From Shewanella sp. MBTL60-007 (GTDB lineage: Bacteria > Pseudomonadota > Gammaproteobacteria > Enterobacterales > Shewanellaceae): a stretch of 57,068 nt of DNA. The stretch spans positions 1-57,068 of the forward strand of contig NZ_BPET01000036.1 in assembly GCF_019654915.1 (NCBI RefSeq), written 5' to 3'. Positions 1 through 8,733 of this stretch are shown here, piece by piece; the first letter of the stretch is position 1; each line of letters begins with the position of its first letter. The translations under genes and the position numbers were made by a program. A model generated the notes under the pieces. It was not told the DNA's origin. It saw only the letters and a list, made by a program, of their open reading frames with translations, and made no database searches.

Positions 1-2
1 AT

Positions 3-1262
3 AGTGAATATATCTATAAGGAAGGTGAGTCAGATGAGCAAACTATTAATCTTGGTGGTTTCTCTAGTGCTGCAGCGGTTAACGCTAGTGGTTTAGTGGC
101 GGGTTATGCCAGTACCGACATCAGCGATAACAGTGCCAATATTATTAACTCTTGCGTAGATAGTAATAGTGACACGGCTCCGCAAGAGATCTGTATTCAA
201 GCTAAGCAGTTTCCAAATCAATACGGTTACAGTGATATTCAATATCAGATGCGAGGCTATGTTTGGCAGTATGAGTCAGGCAGTGTCACCGCGACAGAGC
301 TACCACTTGGTCTAGAAGTGACCAATGACAACGTTTATAGCGCTCAAGGTTTAGGCGTCAATAATGAAGGGGTTGTTGCCGGACGTTCTTACGTTTATCG
401 TAAAAACGATAAAGACAGATTGTATTACGATGCGGCCTACTGGACAAAAGAGCTTAATGAAAGTGGCGTTGAAGAGTACAAGTATCACTGGGTTGACGTT
501 GATAAAGTCAAAGATGTCTATTCATCGATTGCTTATGACATCAACGACAATGGCATCTTAGTCGGTAGCTACAACAAGTACATCAATGGCTATAGAAGAG
601 ATAAGTTCTTCTATTTCGATACAAATAACCCAGAAACTGCGCTGGTTACGCCTAACGACTTCTATGAGAACCTATCGGACTTGAGTAGCCGTGCGCGTGA
701 TATTAACAACCAAGGTCAAGTTGTCGGTTATATCGAGACGACACACGATAAAGAGAAGCCACGCCCTAAAGCCGCTTTCTTGTATGATCTACCAAAGGAT
801 GAGTTTAGCAATGTAAACGATTTACTGACCTGTGACTCGAAAGGCTACAAAAAGAATGCTGATGGTGAGTGGGAGCGTAACTTAGTTGAAGTGCAAGATG
901 GCTCGGGTAAGACCTTGACCTATAAGAGTGAGATCATTGTCGTTGAGGGTAACAGCATCAACGAAGACGGCACTATTGTAGGAACCGCCTTTATTCGTAA
1001 ACCATCATATAAGTTCGATGAAGACGGTAACTTAGTGATAGGTGAAAACGGTTTACCATTCTTTGAGGTAAACGGCTACGGTGATCCTGTAACCTCATTC
1101 CTGCCACGTATGGTCGTGTTACAACCGAGTACATCGGGCGCAGAAGCTTGTACGGTTAAGGATGATGATGGCAGTAATGATAACTATGAGCGTAAAGGTG
1201 CAGCAAGTTTTGCATGGCTTCTAACCTTACCTTTGCTATGGTTTAGACGTCGAGTTAAGTAA
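3..1262 (+). CDS. DUF3466 family protein, 3' part (5' end outside window)
   Basis: The reading frame is already open at base 3 and runs to the stop at 1262, so this is the C-terminal part of a longer protein; the GTG at 96 is only an internal codon. At least five copies of a short motif of the form A-x-x-I-N-x-x-G-x-V-V-G are spread along it (for example AYDINDNGILVGSYN and ARDINNQGQVVGY), the pattern of DUF3466/HAF-repeat proteins, probably a beta-rich extracellular fold. The last 22 residues are a short polar stretch, a hydrophobic segment (FAWLLTLPLLWF) and a basic end (RRRVK), like the GlyGly-CTERM sorting tails that rhombosortase removes, although the glycine pair is replaced by GAAS. 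A surface or type II-secreted protein is inferred. Exact function is unknown. Confidence 0.8.
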   Translation, partial: SEYIYKEGESDEQTINLGGFSSAAAVNASGLVAGYASTDISDNSANIINSCVDSNSDTAPQEICIQAKQFPNQYGYSDIQYQMRGYVWQYESGSVTATELPLGLEVTNDNVYSAQGLGVNNEGVVAGRSYVYRKNDKDRLYYDAAYWTKELNESGVEEYKYHWVDVDKVKDVYSSIAYDINDNGILVGSYNKYINGYRRDKFFYFDTNNPETALVTPNDFYENLSDLSSRARDINNQGQVVGYIETTHDKEKPRPKAAFLYDLPKDEFSNVNDLLTCDSKGYKKNADGEWERNLVEVQDGSGKTLTYKSEIIVVEGNSINEDGTIVGTAFIRKPSYKFDEDGNLVIGENGLPFFEVNGYGDPVTSFLPRMVVLQPSTSGAEACTVKDDDGSNDNYERKGAASFAWLLTLPLLWFRRRVK

Positions 1263-1286
1263 GGCTGAATAGATTATTTACTTAAT

Positions 1287-1318
1287 AAAAATCGAGGTAT
1301 GTGCCTCGATTTTTTTTG
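1287..1318 (+). terminator. Rho-independent terminator after the DUF3466 gene
   Basis: A 7-bp stem ATCGAGG/CCTCGAT with a 6-base loop is followed by eight T residues, 28 bases after the stop codon. Confidence 0.85.
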
Positions 1319-1459
1319 CAATAAATTTGTAAGATTTCTCAATAGCTTAAATTTTAACCTATGTTTTTGGGTTTTTTAGGGATTGATCTTGAGTTTAAAA
1401 AGCATTATTTATGGTGGTGAAGCGTTAGCTTCTTTTGTTATCTCAGAGAGGATGCTTGC

Positions 1460-1636
1460 ATGAAAAGACAAAAAAGAGATCGATTAGATAGAGCTTTTTC
1501 GAAAGGCTTTCAAGCAGGAATTGGTGGCCGGTCGAAAGAGATATGTCCATATTCGACACTAGATTCAAAATCACAATGGCTTGGAGGTTGGCGTGAAGGC
1601 ATTGATGGTCGGCTGAGCGGTTTATTTAATAAGTAA
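1460..1636 (+). CDS. rmf: Ribosome modulation factor
   Basis: This 58-residue protein begins MKRQKRDRLDRAFSKGFQAG and contains GRSKEICPYSTL and SQWLGGWREGIDGR, nearly superimposable on E. coli RMF (55 residues). RMF binds the 30S subunit near the anti-Shine-Dalgarno region and drives 70S ribosomes into inactive 100S dimers in stationary phase. A purine-rich ribosome binding site (AGAGAGGA) lies 7 bases before the ATG. The neighbour on the other side of the convergent terminator is fabA, as in E. coli (rmf-fabA-ycbZ). It stands as a single-gene transcript. Growth-phase and ppGpp control is known for the family but is not shown here. Confidence 0.96.
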   Translation: MKRQKRDRLDRAFSKGFQAGIGGRSKEICPYSTLDSKSQWLGGWREGIDGRLSGLFNK

Positions 1637-1712
1637 GGCTGATGAATAAACAAGACTCAGTAACCTAATTCTAAGAATTATCTTGAAGTAAACAATCGTT
1701 GAGAAACAATTT

Positions 1713-1739
1713 TGCCCTCTTTGTAAGAGGGCATTTTTA
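1713..1739 (+). terminator. Terminator of rmf
   Basis: A 9-bp perfect stem TGCCCTCTT/AAGAGGGCA with a 3-base loop is followed by TTTTTAT, between the convergent rmf and fabA genes. Confidence 0.9.
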
Positions 1740-1769
1740 TTGCGGTATAGCTAGTGTAATGTCTAGGAA

Positions 1770-2285
1770 CTAGAAGCTAGTGGTGTCAGTAAAGATACCG
1801 ACTTTAAGATCTTTAGCACTATAGATCTCACGGCCGTCCACTTCCATAGTGGCATCGGCAATACCCATAACCAGCTTACGGTATACCTTACGCTTAATCG
1901 TTAGCTTATATGTGACTTTTTTCGCTTCAGGTAGTACTTGACCAGTAAATTTGACTTCACCTACACCTAGCGCTCGCCCTTTGCCCTCTGCGCCTTCCCA
2001 GCCGAGGAAGAATCCGACTAGCTGCCACATAGCATCAAGACCTAAACATCCCGGCATAACGGGGTCACCGGCGAAGTGGCAGTCAAAGAACCAAAGCTCA
2101 GGATTAATATCGAGTTCAGCAACAATTTCACCCTTACCGAATTCACCACCATCCGCGTTAATTTTAAGAACACGGTCGATCATCAACATGTTGTCTTTAG
2201 GTAGTCTCGGAGAATTAGGTCCGAATAGTTTGCCAAGTCCACAGGCAATAAGGTCTTCTTTGGTAAAACTGTTTGCGTTACTCAT
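1770..2285 (-). CDS. fabA: 3-hydroxydecanoyl-ACP dehydratase/isomerase FabA
   Basis: FabA dehydrates 3-hydroxydecanoyl-ACP and isomerises trans-2- to cis-3-decenoyl-ACP, the entry step for anaerobic-type unsaturated fatty acid synthesis in the cytosol. The 171-residue protein carries the hot-dog active site [20 protein letters not shown] with catalytic His70 and Asp84. The ATG at 2285 is chosen because it gives the family length and numbering and has GGAG 11 bases upstream; a TTG 33 bases further upstream is open but lacks a ribosome binding site. It lies downstream of ycbZ on the same strand with a 67-bp gap holding its own operator (2321-2342), so FabR-type control is likely. Confidence 0.97.
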   Translation of the reverse strand: MSNANSFTKEDLIACGLGKLFGPNSPRLPKDNMLMIDRVLKINADGGEFGKGEIVAELDINPELWFFDCHFAGDPVMPGCLGLDAMWQLVGFFLGWEGAEGKGRALGVGEVKFTGQVLPEAKKVTYKLTIKRKVYRKLVMGIADATMEVDGREIYSAKDLKVGIFTDTTSF

Positions 2286-2320
2286 TATTTTAGATACTCC
2301 AGCAATTTGAGTCGCCAAGG

Positions 2321-2342
2321 TTAGCGAACACGTGTACGCTAA
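2321..2342 (-). promoter_or_regulatory. Putative FabR operator upstream of fabA
   Basis: A 22-bp near-perfect palindrome (one mismatched pair) with core AGCGAACACGTGTACGCT on the plus strand, 36 bases upstream of the fabA ATG. On the fabA strand it reads AGCGTACACGTGTTCGCT, which closely matches the palindrome recognised by the unsaturated-fatty-acid repressor FabR before fabA and fabB in E. coli. The match is from memory of the motif, and no fabR gene is in the window. Confidence 0.75.
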
Positions 2343-2352
2343 ACAACTCCGA

Positions 2353-4062
2353 TCAGCTAGAAAATCCTAATTTCTCGATCAATCTTGCAAAAAGGCTCTT
2401 CTCCTCCTCTTGATACCCGGCTAAGTTTTCTAAGCGTGATTGCACTAAGCCATAGAGTGAGTCATCTGGAAATTGGTTGTCTTCATCGGCTGTACCTGCT
2501 TGTGTTTGCATCAAGATCTCGACGGCCTCATCAATATGCTTCACTTGATATAAGGTGAACTTACCAGCAGTGATAGCTTCGACCACATCGTGATGTAAAT
2601 TGAGTTGTTGCATGTTAGAGCTAGGAATTATTACACCTTGCTGACCAGTCAGTCCTCGACGTTTACAAAGCTTAAAGAAGCCTTCAATTTTCTCGTTAAC
2701 GCCACCAATGGCTTGGACATTACCAAATTGGTCAATTGCGCCAGTCGCTGCCAAACTCTGTTTAATTGGTTTCTCTGAAATAGCTGAAATTAAACAACAA
2801 TATTCTGCAAGAGACGCACTGTCACCATCGATCTCTTGGTAGGACTGTTCAAATACAATATTGGCGTTGAGGTGCAGCGGGGCATCTTTACCGAAGATCC
2901 GATAGAGGCAGGCAGAGAGGATCATCATTCCCTTTGCGTGAATATTTCCACCTAATTCCGACTTGCGCTCAATATCGGCCACCTCACCGTCACCATAATG
3001 AACAGACGCGGTAATTCGCGCAGGTTCACCGTAACTAAACTCTGCGTTTTCAACCACGGTTAGACCATTAATCTGGCCTATGATTTCATCCTGGGTAGGT
3101 AGGTTGATAAAGAGATCATCAAAATTCTGCTCTGAGAGTTTTTCTGAGGCATTATGGCGCTGGTTAATCATGCCAATGCTGTGCAGTAACACCTGTTCAG
3201 AGATCTCAAGGCTTTGAGCATAAGCTTTAGCTTGAGCCAACAGTTGTTCTATATTTACCGCCATTAGGCTAAGGCGCTGCTGATGATCCGCAAGCTTTGA
3301 GCTGTATTGCAACAGCAATAGCAGAGCAGAGCGCGTTAGCGTGATATTAAGATCATTAAATATGTGAGCTAGCCATTGGCAGTAATCCAATGCGGTATGC
3401 TCAGACAGATCCATCTCATTGAGCAATTCGCCAAGCAGAGGGAAGTGGCGTGAGAAGCTCGGTTCGCCTAACCAGCAGCTACCATATTGGTGGCTTGAGC
3501 CAATTAAGATTACTTTACATTTAAATGCGACAGCAGGCAGTTGTGAGTGGACGTGGTAGGATTGCTTATCGAGTATTTCGAGTAGTAGATCCCACAGGTT
3601 CTCTTTTTTCCATAATGAGTCGGCACAGATGAACAGATAGTGGCAACTGGCAAGCAGGCCAGCCTCATAGGTCTGTGTTTCACTATTATAGCGTCCAATT
3701 AGATCGGCTTTGCGTATCGACCCCGATAGATATTGATATTGATGAGTCTTAGTCGCAAGCATTTTGTTTTGCTGCTCTTTATGCTCAACCCAGCTGGTGG
3801 CGTTATCTTCATCAAGAATTAAGCTTGATGTCGGGAACTGTCCTTGCTCTTTAACTAAAGCATTGATAATTCGCTTTCGATTACAACCAAAATAATCGGC
3901 CAAATACATATGCTGATTATCGGTTTCGGTGAGTAAGCGAAATGCATCTAGGCTTCGCTCTTGACCGAGTAGATCTGCCTTAGGACTTGAGATGAACGCT
4001 TGTTCAGCAGCAAGATTGAAACTTGGAGTAAGAGCGGAAACAGGAATAACGTTTGAGTTCAT
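2353..4062 (-). CDS. ycbZ: Lon-like ATP-independent/AAA protease homologue YcbZ
   Basis: A 569-residue homologue of E. coli YcbZ, a Lon-family (peptidase S16) protein of unknown substrate. The proteolytic domain is clear: [10 protein letters not shown] carries the nucleophile Ser415 and GGVNEKIEG the general base Lys458; the 43-residue spacing equals that of Lon. The N-terminal half keeps little recognisable nucleotide-binding sequence: the region around residue 45-75 has no classic Walker A. It lies directly upstream of fabA, as in E. coli. No clear ribosome binding site precedes the ATG, so the start is less certain than the frame. Whether it is an active protease in vivo is unknown. Confidence 0.9.
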   Translation of the reverse strand: MNSNVIPVSALTPSFNLAAEQAFISSPKADLLGQERSLDAFRLLTETDNQHMYLADYFGCNRKRIINALVKEQGQFPTSSLILDEDNATSWVEHKEQQNKMLATKTHQYQYLSGSIRKADLIGRYNSETQTYEAGLLASCHYLFICADSLWKKENLWDLLLEILDKQSYHVHSQLPAVAFKCKVILIGSSHQYGSCWLGEPSFSRHFPLLGELLNEMDLSEHTALDYCQWLAHIFNDLNITLTRSALLLLLQYSSKLADHQQRLSLMAVNIEQLLAQAKAYAQSLEISEQVLLHSIGMINQRHNASEKLSEQNFDDLFINLPTQDEIIGQINGLTVVENAEFSYGEPARITASVHYGDGEVADIERKSELGGNIHAKGMMILSACLYRIFGKDAPLHLNANIVFEQSYQEIDGDSASLAEYCCLISAISEKPIKQSLAATGAIDQFGNVQAIGGVNEKIEGFFKLCKRRGLTGQQGVIIPSSNMQQLNLHHDVVEAITAGKFTLYQVKHIDEAVEILMQTQAGTADEDNQFPDDSLYGLVQSRLENLAGYQEEEKSLFARLIEKLGFSS

Positions 4063-4263
4063 AAAAGTGCATGTCTAGTTTTAGTAGGGAGATACTAGCA
4101 CATTTTTAAGCGAGCTTTGCCAGTTACCGCTTTGGCGCTATATTTGAACTCGAACCTGTGATGAAGTTGTCGTTTAATTAATCTATAGCGACTATGGCAG
4201 CATACTTATCGGCCAATAGTTGAGCGCTAGCGTCAGCCAGACTATTTTTTTGCTAGGAATGGG

Positions 4264-4292
4264 TTTACATCACCAAAGGAAACGCATAATAT
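4264..4292 (+). promoter_or_regulatory. Sigma70 promoter for tRNA-Ser
   Basis: TTTACA (4264-4269), 17 bases, TAATAT (4287-4292), then a GC-containing discriminator and the tRNA start at 4304, giving very close to the minimal leader length. Confidence 0.75.
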
Positions 4293-4303
4293 TTACGGCG
4301 TTC

Positions 4304-4394
4304 GGAGAGATGGCAGAGTGGTCGAATGCACCGGTCTTGAAAACCGGCATGGGTTTGTAGCCCATCTAGGGTTCAAATCCCTATCTCTCCGCCA
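4304..4394 (+). tRNA. serT: tRNA-Ser (anticodon TGA)
   Basis: A 91-base class II tRNA with acceptor GGAGAGA/TCTCTCC, D-arm, anticodon loop CTTGAAA (TGA), long variable arm, T-loop GGTTCAAATCC and encoded CCA. It reads UCA and, by wobble, other UCN serine codons. It is a single-gene transcription unit with its own promoter and terminator. An 89-codon open frame (4318-4587) across it is spurious. Confidence 0.97.
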
Positions 4395-4402
4395 CATTCA
4401 GA

Positions 4403-4431
4403 AAAGGCAGCCCAAAAGGCTGCCTTTTTGC
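4403..4431 (+). terminator. Terminator of tRNA-Ser
   Basis: A 10-bp stem AAAGGCAGCC/GGCTGCCTTT with loop CAAAA is followed by T residues, 8 bases after the CCA end. Confidence 0.9.
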
Positions 4432-4613
4432 ATTTTTAGTCCATGTAAGCGATTGAAAATCATTGGTATCTTTAGCTATATCCCAGAATCACATCAGTTA
4501 AATTTTTACTTTCTATATGCACTTAGATGCGATAAATTGACCTTTATAACATTATCTATTTGGAGTCTGTTAATTCCCAGGCTTTAAGTTGAACAGCGAA
4601 AGGTAAGGCGACT

Positions 4614-5258
4614 TTGATCTCTGTATATTTAGTTGATGACCACGAGTTAGTCAGAACAGGCATTCGGCGGATCCTCGAAGACGAGCGTGGCATTAAAGTC
4701 GTTGGGGAAGCGGGAGACGGCGAAACCGCTGTTCAGTGGTGTCGCAAGAATGAAGCCGATGTAATTTTGATGGATATGAACATGCCTGGCATCGGTGGCT
4801 TAGAAGCGACACGTAAGATCCTTCGTTTTCAAGCACATGCAAAAATTATTGTGCTCACCATTCATACTGAAGATCCTTTTCCGACCAAAGTGATGCAGGC
4901 CGGTGCATCTGGCTACCTGACCAAAGGGGCAACCTCTCCAGAAGTATTGCAGGCAATTAGACAGGTGGCACATGGTCAGCGCTACTTGTCGCCAGAAATT
5001 GCACAGCAAATGGCATTGAGTCAGTTTAACCAATCTGAAGATAATCCATTTAAGTCACTTTCGGAAAGAGAACTGCAGATCATGTTGATGATCACCAATG
5101 GCGAAAAAGTCAGTGAGATCTCTGAGCAGTTAAATTTGAGCCCAAAAACAGTCAACAGTTATCGCTACCGTTTATTCGCTAAATTGGGCATTGGTGGAGA
5201 TGTAGAGCTGACTCGCTTGGCTATTCGATATAAAATGTTAGATACAGGACAATTCTAA
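4614..5258 (+). CDS. uvrY: Response regulator UvrY (GacA/VarA family)
   Basis: A 214-residue NarL-family response regulator: receiver domain at about 1-120 with acidic pocket Asp8-Asp9, phospho-acceptor Asp54 in VILMDMNMPG and Lys104-region LTKGA, then a LuxR-type helix-turn-helix (SLSERELQIML...SPKTVNSYRYRLF). The partner is the BarA/GacS sensor kinase, and its known targets are the CsrA-sequestering small RNAs that govern carbon metabolism and motility. The start is TTG, preceded by AAGGTAAGG at good distance; no ATG gives a complete receiver domain. The gene is 17 bases upstream of uvrC and both are probably co-transcribed, as in E. coli. Confidence 0.96.
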   Translation: MISVYLVDDHELVRTGIRRILEDERGIKVVGEAGDGETAVQWCRKNEADVILMDMNMPGIGGLEATRKILRFQAHAKIIVLTIHTEDPFPTKVMQAGASGYLTKGATSPEVLQAIRQVAHGQRYLSPEIAQQMALSQFNQSEDNPFKSLSERELQIMLMITNGEKVSEISEQLNLSPKTVNSYRYRLFAKLGIGGDVELTRLAIRYKMLDTGQF

Positions 5259-5275
5259 ACAGCTAGCCTCTATCT

Positions 5276-7105
5276 ATGTCTGATGCGTTTAATGCCGAAC
5301 AATTTTTAAAGACAGTTACATCATCATCCGGTGTATATCGGATGTATGATGATAAAGATGTTGTTATTTATGTGGGGAAAGCTAAAGATTTAAAGAAACG
5401 ACTTTCCTCTTACTTTCGTAAAAATTTAACCAATGTTAAGACTCAGGCATTGGTGTCCCATATTGCAAATATCGATGTCACTGTGACCCATAGTGAAACC
5501 GATGCCTTGATCCTCGAAAATGACTATATCAAGCAGTACATGCCTAAATACAACGTACTGCTGCGTGACGATAAGTCTTACCCTTATATTCTTTTGAGTA
5601 ACCATAAACATCCACGTTTGGCATACCATCGCGGTGCTAAGCGTGATAAGGGACAGTACTTTGGCCCGTATCCTAATGGCGGCGCGGTACGAGAAAGTCT
5701 GCATTTGATGCAGAAAATCTTCCCGATAAGGCAATGTGATGATCTTTACTATAAGTCTCGTTCAAGGCCTTGCCTTCAATATCAGATAGGTCGATGCAGT
5801 GCGCCATGTGTGGACAAGGTATCACTAGAGGATTATCAGGAGCAGGTCAGACTCGCGACCTTGTTTTTAAAAGGTAAGAACAAACAAGTGATGTCGGTAC
5901 TGGTTGATAAGATGGAGCTGGCTGCTAGCGAAATGCGTTATGAGCAGGCGGCGCTCTATCGCGATCAAATTGCTGCTTTAAGGCGAGTTTCCGAGCAGCA
6001 AGAAGTATCGAACGCATCGGGTGATATGGATGTGATAGGGGCATATTATGCTTCCGGCGTTGCTTGTTTTCATCTGCTATTTATCCGAGAAGGCAAGATT
6101 TTCGGTAGCAGAAGTTATTACCCTAAGGTTCCAGTTAACACTGAAGTGTCTGAGGTATTACGCTCATTTATGCTGCAATTCTATCTGAATTCAGATAGTC
6201 AGCGGTTAACACCGAAAGAGATCTTAATCAGTGAACCATTCGATGAGAAAAATGAACTAGCTGACGCAATTCAAACCGCTCTAAACAAGAAAGTTGAGAT
6301 AAAAACACAGGTACGAGGTGAACGAGCAAGCTTTTTGCGCTTGGCGTTGACCAATGCTACTAATGCTGTTCATACGCGTCTTTCTCATAAAAATACTATC
6401 GAACAGCGCTTTCTCCTGCTAGAGGAAGCGATCGAGTCGACAAATCAAATTCAGCGTATGGAGTGTTTTGACATCAGTCATACCATGGGAGAGAGCACTG
6501 TAGCATCCTGTGTAGTATTTAACCGAGAGGGGCCGAATAAAGCTGACTACAGACGCTATAATATTACAGGGATTACCCCTGGTGATGATTATGCTGCGAT
6601 GAAGCAGGCGATAACTCGGCGTTTTGATAAAATAGGCAGTGGCGGCAAGGTTCCGGATATCCTGTTTATTGACGGTGGAATAGGGCAGTTACGAATCGCA
6701 CAGAAAATAGTGGATGAGAAGTTTGTCTCGCTGGACAATGCTCCAACTTTGATAGGTGTTGCAAAAGGAGAAGGGCGTAAGCCTGGACTTGAAACATTGA
6801 TTTACGGAGAGAACGAAGAGTCATTTACGCTTCCAGCGGACTCCGGTGCTTTGCACCTCATTCAACACATTCGTGACGAGTCCCATCGTTTTGCCATTAC
6901 TGGCCACAGAAACAAGCGCCAGAAAACTCGCAACACCTCGAGCTTAGAGTCGATTGCGGGAGTTGGGCCTAAGCGGCGTAAAGCCTTACTGCAATATTTA
7001 GGTGGTTTGCAAGAAGTTAAAGGAGCAAGTGTGTCTGAATTGGTAAAAGTGCCAGGTATTAGCTTAGAAATGGCACAAACGATACATGATGCATTGCGAG
7101 GGTAA
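5276..7105 (+). CDS. uvrC: Excinuclease ABC subunit C
   Basis: UvrC makes the 3' and 5' incisions around DNA lesions in nucleotide excision repair. At 609 residues it matches E. coli length. Visible parts are the GIY-YIG nuclease (GVY at 19-21, YVG at 32-34, Arg42 region), four cysteines at 154, 166, 174 and 178 at the positions of the known 4Fe-4S ligands, a UVR helix pair near 200-235 that binds UvrB, the RNase H-like nuclease (ECFDISH... FIDGG) and C-terminal helix-hairpin-helix repeats ([14 protein letters not shown]). The ATG at 5276 has only a weak ribosome binding site, suggesting coupling to uvrY. Confidence 0.97.
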   Translation: MSDAFNAEQFLKTVTSSSGVYRMYDDKDVVIYVGKAKDLKKRLSSYFRKNLTNVKTQALVSHIANIDVTVTHSETDALILENDYIKQYMPKYNVLLRDDKSYPYILLSNHKHPRLAYHRGAKRDKGQYFGPYPNGGAVRESLHLMQKIFPIRQCDDLYYKSRSRPCLQYQIGRCSAPCVDKVSLEDYQEQVRLATLFLKGKNKQVMSVLVDKMELAASEMRYEQAALYRDQIAALRRVSEQQEVSNASGDMDVIGAYYASGVACFHLLFIREGKIFGSRSYYPKVPVNTEVSEVLRSFMLQFYLNSDSQRLTPKEILISEPFDEKNELADAIQTALNKKVEIKTQVRGERASFLRLALTNATNAVHTRLSHKNTIEQRFLLLEEAIESTNQIQRMECFDISHTMGESTVASCVVFNREGPNKADYRRYNITGITPGDDYAAMKQAITRRFDKIGSGGKVPDILFIDGGIGQLRIAQKIVDEKFVSLDNAPTLIGVAKGEGRKPGLETLIYGENEESFTLPADSGALHLIQHIRDESHRFAITGHRNKRQKTRNTSSLESIAGVGPKRRKALLQYLGGLQEVKGASVSELVKVPGISLEMAQTIHDALRG

Positions 7106-7152
7106 CAAAATTAAGGCAAGATTGGCGCTGCTTTTGAATATTAGGTTCTAAA

Positions 7153-7701
7153 ATGCCGTTTAACATTCCTATTGCGTTAACATTGTTCAGGTTATTACTG
7201 TTACCTGTTTTTGTTGTACTTTTTTATATACCAGCACCTTGGTCTCCCTTTGCTGCTGCATTTGTGTTTTGGCTTGCAGCGGTTACAGATGCGTTAGATG
7301 GCTATGCCGCGAGAAAATTAAAGCAGTCGACTCGTTTTGGTGCTTTCCTCGATCCTGTTGCCGATAAAATCATGGTGACAACGGCGTTAGTCTTGTTAAT
7401 TTCCGAATACAGTAATATTTGGCTGACACTACCAGCGTTATTCATGATCGGTCGCGAAATCGTGATCTCAGCACTACGTGAATGGATGGCGGAAATTGGC
7501 AAGAGAGGCGCCGTTGCCGTCTCTTGGATTGGCAAATATAAAACGGCTGCGCAGATGATCGCTATCACCGGATTGATTTGGCAACCGAATGAACTAATCA
7601 CTTATGCAGCGTTTGCGCTGTTTTATGTGGCTGCAGTTCTGACATTCTGGTCTATGGTCAGTTATATTTTAGCCGCATGGAAAGATTTAACGGCTGAATA
7701 G
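7153..7701 (+). CDS. pgsA: CDP-diacylglycerol-glycerol-3-phosphate 3-phosphatidyltransferase
   Basis: PgsA joins CDP-diacylglycerol and glycerol-3-phosphate to phosphatidylglycerophosphate, the committed step to phosphatidylglycerol and cardiolipin in the inner membrane. The 182-residue protein has about five to six hydrophobic helices and the full CDP-alcohol phosphatidyltransferase signature: Asp46, Asp49-Gly50, Ala53-Arg54, Gly63, Asp67, Asp71. It is 47 bases downstream of uvrC and continues the uvrY-uvrC-pgsA order. No terminator is seen after it before the tRNA promoter at 7764, so read-through into the tRNAs is possible. Confidence 0.96.
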   Translation: MPFNIPIALTLFRLLLLPVFVVLFYIPAPWSPFAAAFVFWLAAVTDALDGYAARKLKQSTRFGAFLDPVADKIMVTTALVLLISEYSNIWLTLPALFMIGREIVISALREWMAEIGKRGAVAVSWIGKYKTAAQMIAITGLIWQPNELITYAAFALFYVAAVLTFWSMVSYILAAWKDLTAE

Positions 7702-7763
7702 CCTGTTAAAACACCGATAAGATCAAATAGTGCGCAAACGAATTTTTATCTATAAATATAGCG

Positions 7764-7791
7764 TTGACTCTTCGAAGTAAATCGGTAGAAT
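7764..7791 (+). promoter_or_regulatory. Promoter of the Gly-Cys-Leu tRNA operon
   Basis: TTGACT (7764-7769), 16 bases, TAGAAT (7786-7791), followed by a GC-rich discriminator, 63 bases before the first tRNA. The form is typical of stringently controlled stable RNA promoters. Confidence 0.8.
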
Positions 7792-7853
7792 GCCATTCCG
7801 TAGTCAAGGGGAAGCGAACTAAGCAACAACTTGAAAACGAATTAAATTGAAAT

Positions 7854-7929
7854 GCGACATTAGCTCAGTTGGTAGAGCGATACCTTGCCAAGGTATAGGT
7901 CATCGGTTCGAACCCGATATGTCGCTCCA
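7854..7929 (+). tRNA. glyW: tRNA-Gly (anticodon GCC)
   Basis: A 76-base tRNA: acceptor GCGACAT/ATGTCGC, anticodon stem and loop TTGCCAA (GCC), T-loop GGTTCGAACCC, encoded CCA. First gene of the three-tRNA operon, equivalent to E. coli glyW-cysT-leuZ. Confidence 0.97.
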
Positions 7930-7941
7930 ATTTAAATATGT

Positions 7942-8015
7942 GGCGCGATGGCAGAATGGCTATGCTGCGGATTGCAAATCCGTCGATCTCGGTTCGACTC
8001 CGGGTCGCGCCTCCA
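7942..8015 (+). tRNA. cysT: tRNA-Cys (anticodon GCA)
   Basis: A 74-base tRNA: acceptor GGCGCGA/TCGCGCC, anticodon loop ATTGCAAA (GCA), T-loop GGTTCGACTCC, encoded CCA. It lies 12 bases after tRNA-Gly. Confidence 0.97.
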
Positions 8016-8111
8016 CAATTTAAGAGTTTGATGAGTTTGCTACATGTTGTGTAAACAATAGAGCAAGCAGTATTAATACCGATAATACGTATCGTCAGAG
8101 TCAAAGAGTTT

Positions 8112-8197
8112 GCCCGTGTGGTGGAATCGGTAGACACAAGGGATTTAAAATCCCTCGCTGAATAAGCGTGCCAGTTCAAGTCTGGCCACGGGTACCA
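8112..8197 (+). tRNA. leuZ: tRNA-Leu (anticodon TAA)
   Basis: An 86-base class II tRNA: acceptor GCCCGTG/CACGGGT, anticodon loop TTTAAAA (TAA), long variable arm, T-arm CCAG-TTCAAGT-CTGG and encoded CCA. It is the last gene of the operon. Everything from its anticodon stem 3' strand (8152) to the CCA, together with the downstream terminators, is copied in tandem behind it (see the 134-bp array). Confidence 0.97.
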
Positions 8198-8202
8198 TCA
8201 TT

Positions 8203-8236
8203 AAAGCCTCTGCATTAACGTGCGGAGGCTTTTTTG
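8203..8236 (+). terminator. First terminator after tRNA-Leu (repeated in each array unit)
   Basis: The stem AAAGCCTC-T-GCA/TGC-G-GAGGCTTT with loop TTAACG is followed by TTTT. Copies lie about 134, 268 and 403 bases downstream; the last is weakened by G-U pairs. Confidence 0.88.
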
Positions 8237-8285
8237 TATTGGTTGTTTATGAAGAAAGCACAAGGAATTGCTTTTTATAAGAGAT

Positions 8286-8331
8286 GCCTCACTGAATAAG
8301 CGTGCCAGTTCAAGTCTGGCCACGGGTACCA
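8286..8331 (+). pseudogene. tRNA-Leu 3' fragment, array copy 2
   Basis: Anticodon-stem 3' strand (one change), variable arm, intact T-arm, acceptor 3' strand and CCA of tRNA-Leu, without any 5' half. It cannot fold as a full tRNA. Confidence 0.85.
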
Positions 8332-8419
8332 TCATCAAAGCCTCTGCATTAACGTGCGGAGGCTTTTTTGTATTTGTTGTTTATGAAGAAAGCACAAGGG
8401 ATTGCTTTTTATAAGAGAT

Positions 8420-8465
8420 GCCTCACTAAATAACCGTGCCAGTTCAAGTCTGGCCACGGGTACCA
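8420..8465 (+). pseudogene. tRNA-Leu 3' fragment, array copy 3
   Basis: Same fragment as copy 2 with two changes in the variable arm (AATAACC instead of AATAAGC region); T-arm and CCA end are intact. Confidence 0.85.
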
Positions 8466-8554
8466 TCATTAAAGCCTCTGCATTAACGTGCGGAGGCTTT
8501 TTTTGTATTTGTTGTTTATGAAGAAAGCACAAGGGATTGCTTTTTATTAGAGAT

Positions 8555-8600
8555 GCCTCACTAAATAACCGTATCAGATAAAGTCAGGCCACGGGTACCA
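8555..8600 (+). pseudogene. tRNA-Leu 3' fragment, array copy 4 (degenerate)
   Basis: The acceptor strand and CCA are kept, but the T-stem reads TCAG/CAGG and the loop ATAAAGT, so the T-arm no longer pairs. Confidence 0.8.
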
Positions 8601-8733
8601 TCATTAAAGCCTCTGCATTAACGTGTTGAGGTTTTTTTGTATTCGTTGTTTATGAAGAAAGTACAAGGGATTGCTTTTTATAAGAGAAGTCTCACACTCT
8701 TCACAAAGTAAGGTGTGCCAGTTCAAATCTGGC

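Larger units (their letters stand above)
8152..8733 (+). repeat. Tandem array of tRNA-Leu 3' ends plus terminators (134-bp unit)
   Basis: Units begin at 8152, 8286, 8420, 8555 and 8689, a period of 134-135 bases. Each unit holds the 3' 46 bases of tRNA-Leu(TAA) including the CCA, a strong terminator (12-bp stem AAAGCCTCTGCA with one G-U pair, then T6-7), a spacer, and a second weak hairpin AAAGCA/TGCTTT followed by T residues. The first unit is the end of the real gene. Units 2 and 3 are nearly identical to it; unit 4 has a broken T-stem; unit 5 has only a T-arm-like remnant (8717-8733) without terminator. The gradient of decay away from leuZ suggests old duplication from the gene outward. 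Function is unknown; the layout resembles the rtT repeats behind E. coli tyrT. Confidence 0.9.

Noticed and set aside
1951..2310. Plus-strand 119-codon frame over fabA
   Set aside because: Shadow of fabA on the opposite strand, low-complexity Ser/Pro-rich translation.
4318..4587. Plus-strand 89-codon frame
   Set aside because: It begins inside tRNA-Ser and crosses its terminator; no family similarity or ribosome binding site.
7865..8179. Minus-strand open frame containing GFEPMTYTLA
   Set aside because: Antisense reading through tRNA-Gly, tRNA-Cys and tRNA-Leu; another known artefact.
8335..8532. Minus-strand open frame with VPVARLELARLF
   Set aside because: Antisense reading of the tRNA-Leu repeats; such peptides are a well-known false gene type.
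8152..8733. CRISPR array
   Set aside because: The period is 134 bases with near-identical units, not short repeats with unique spacers; no cas gene is nearby.
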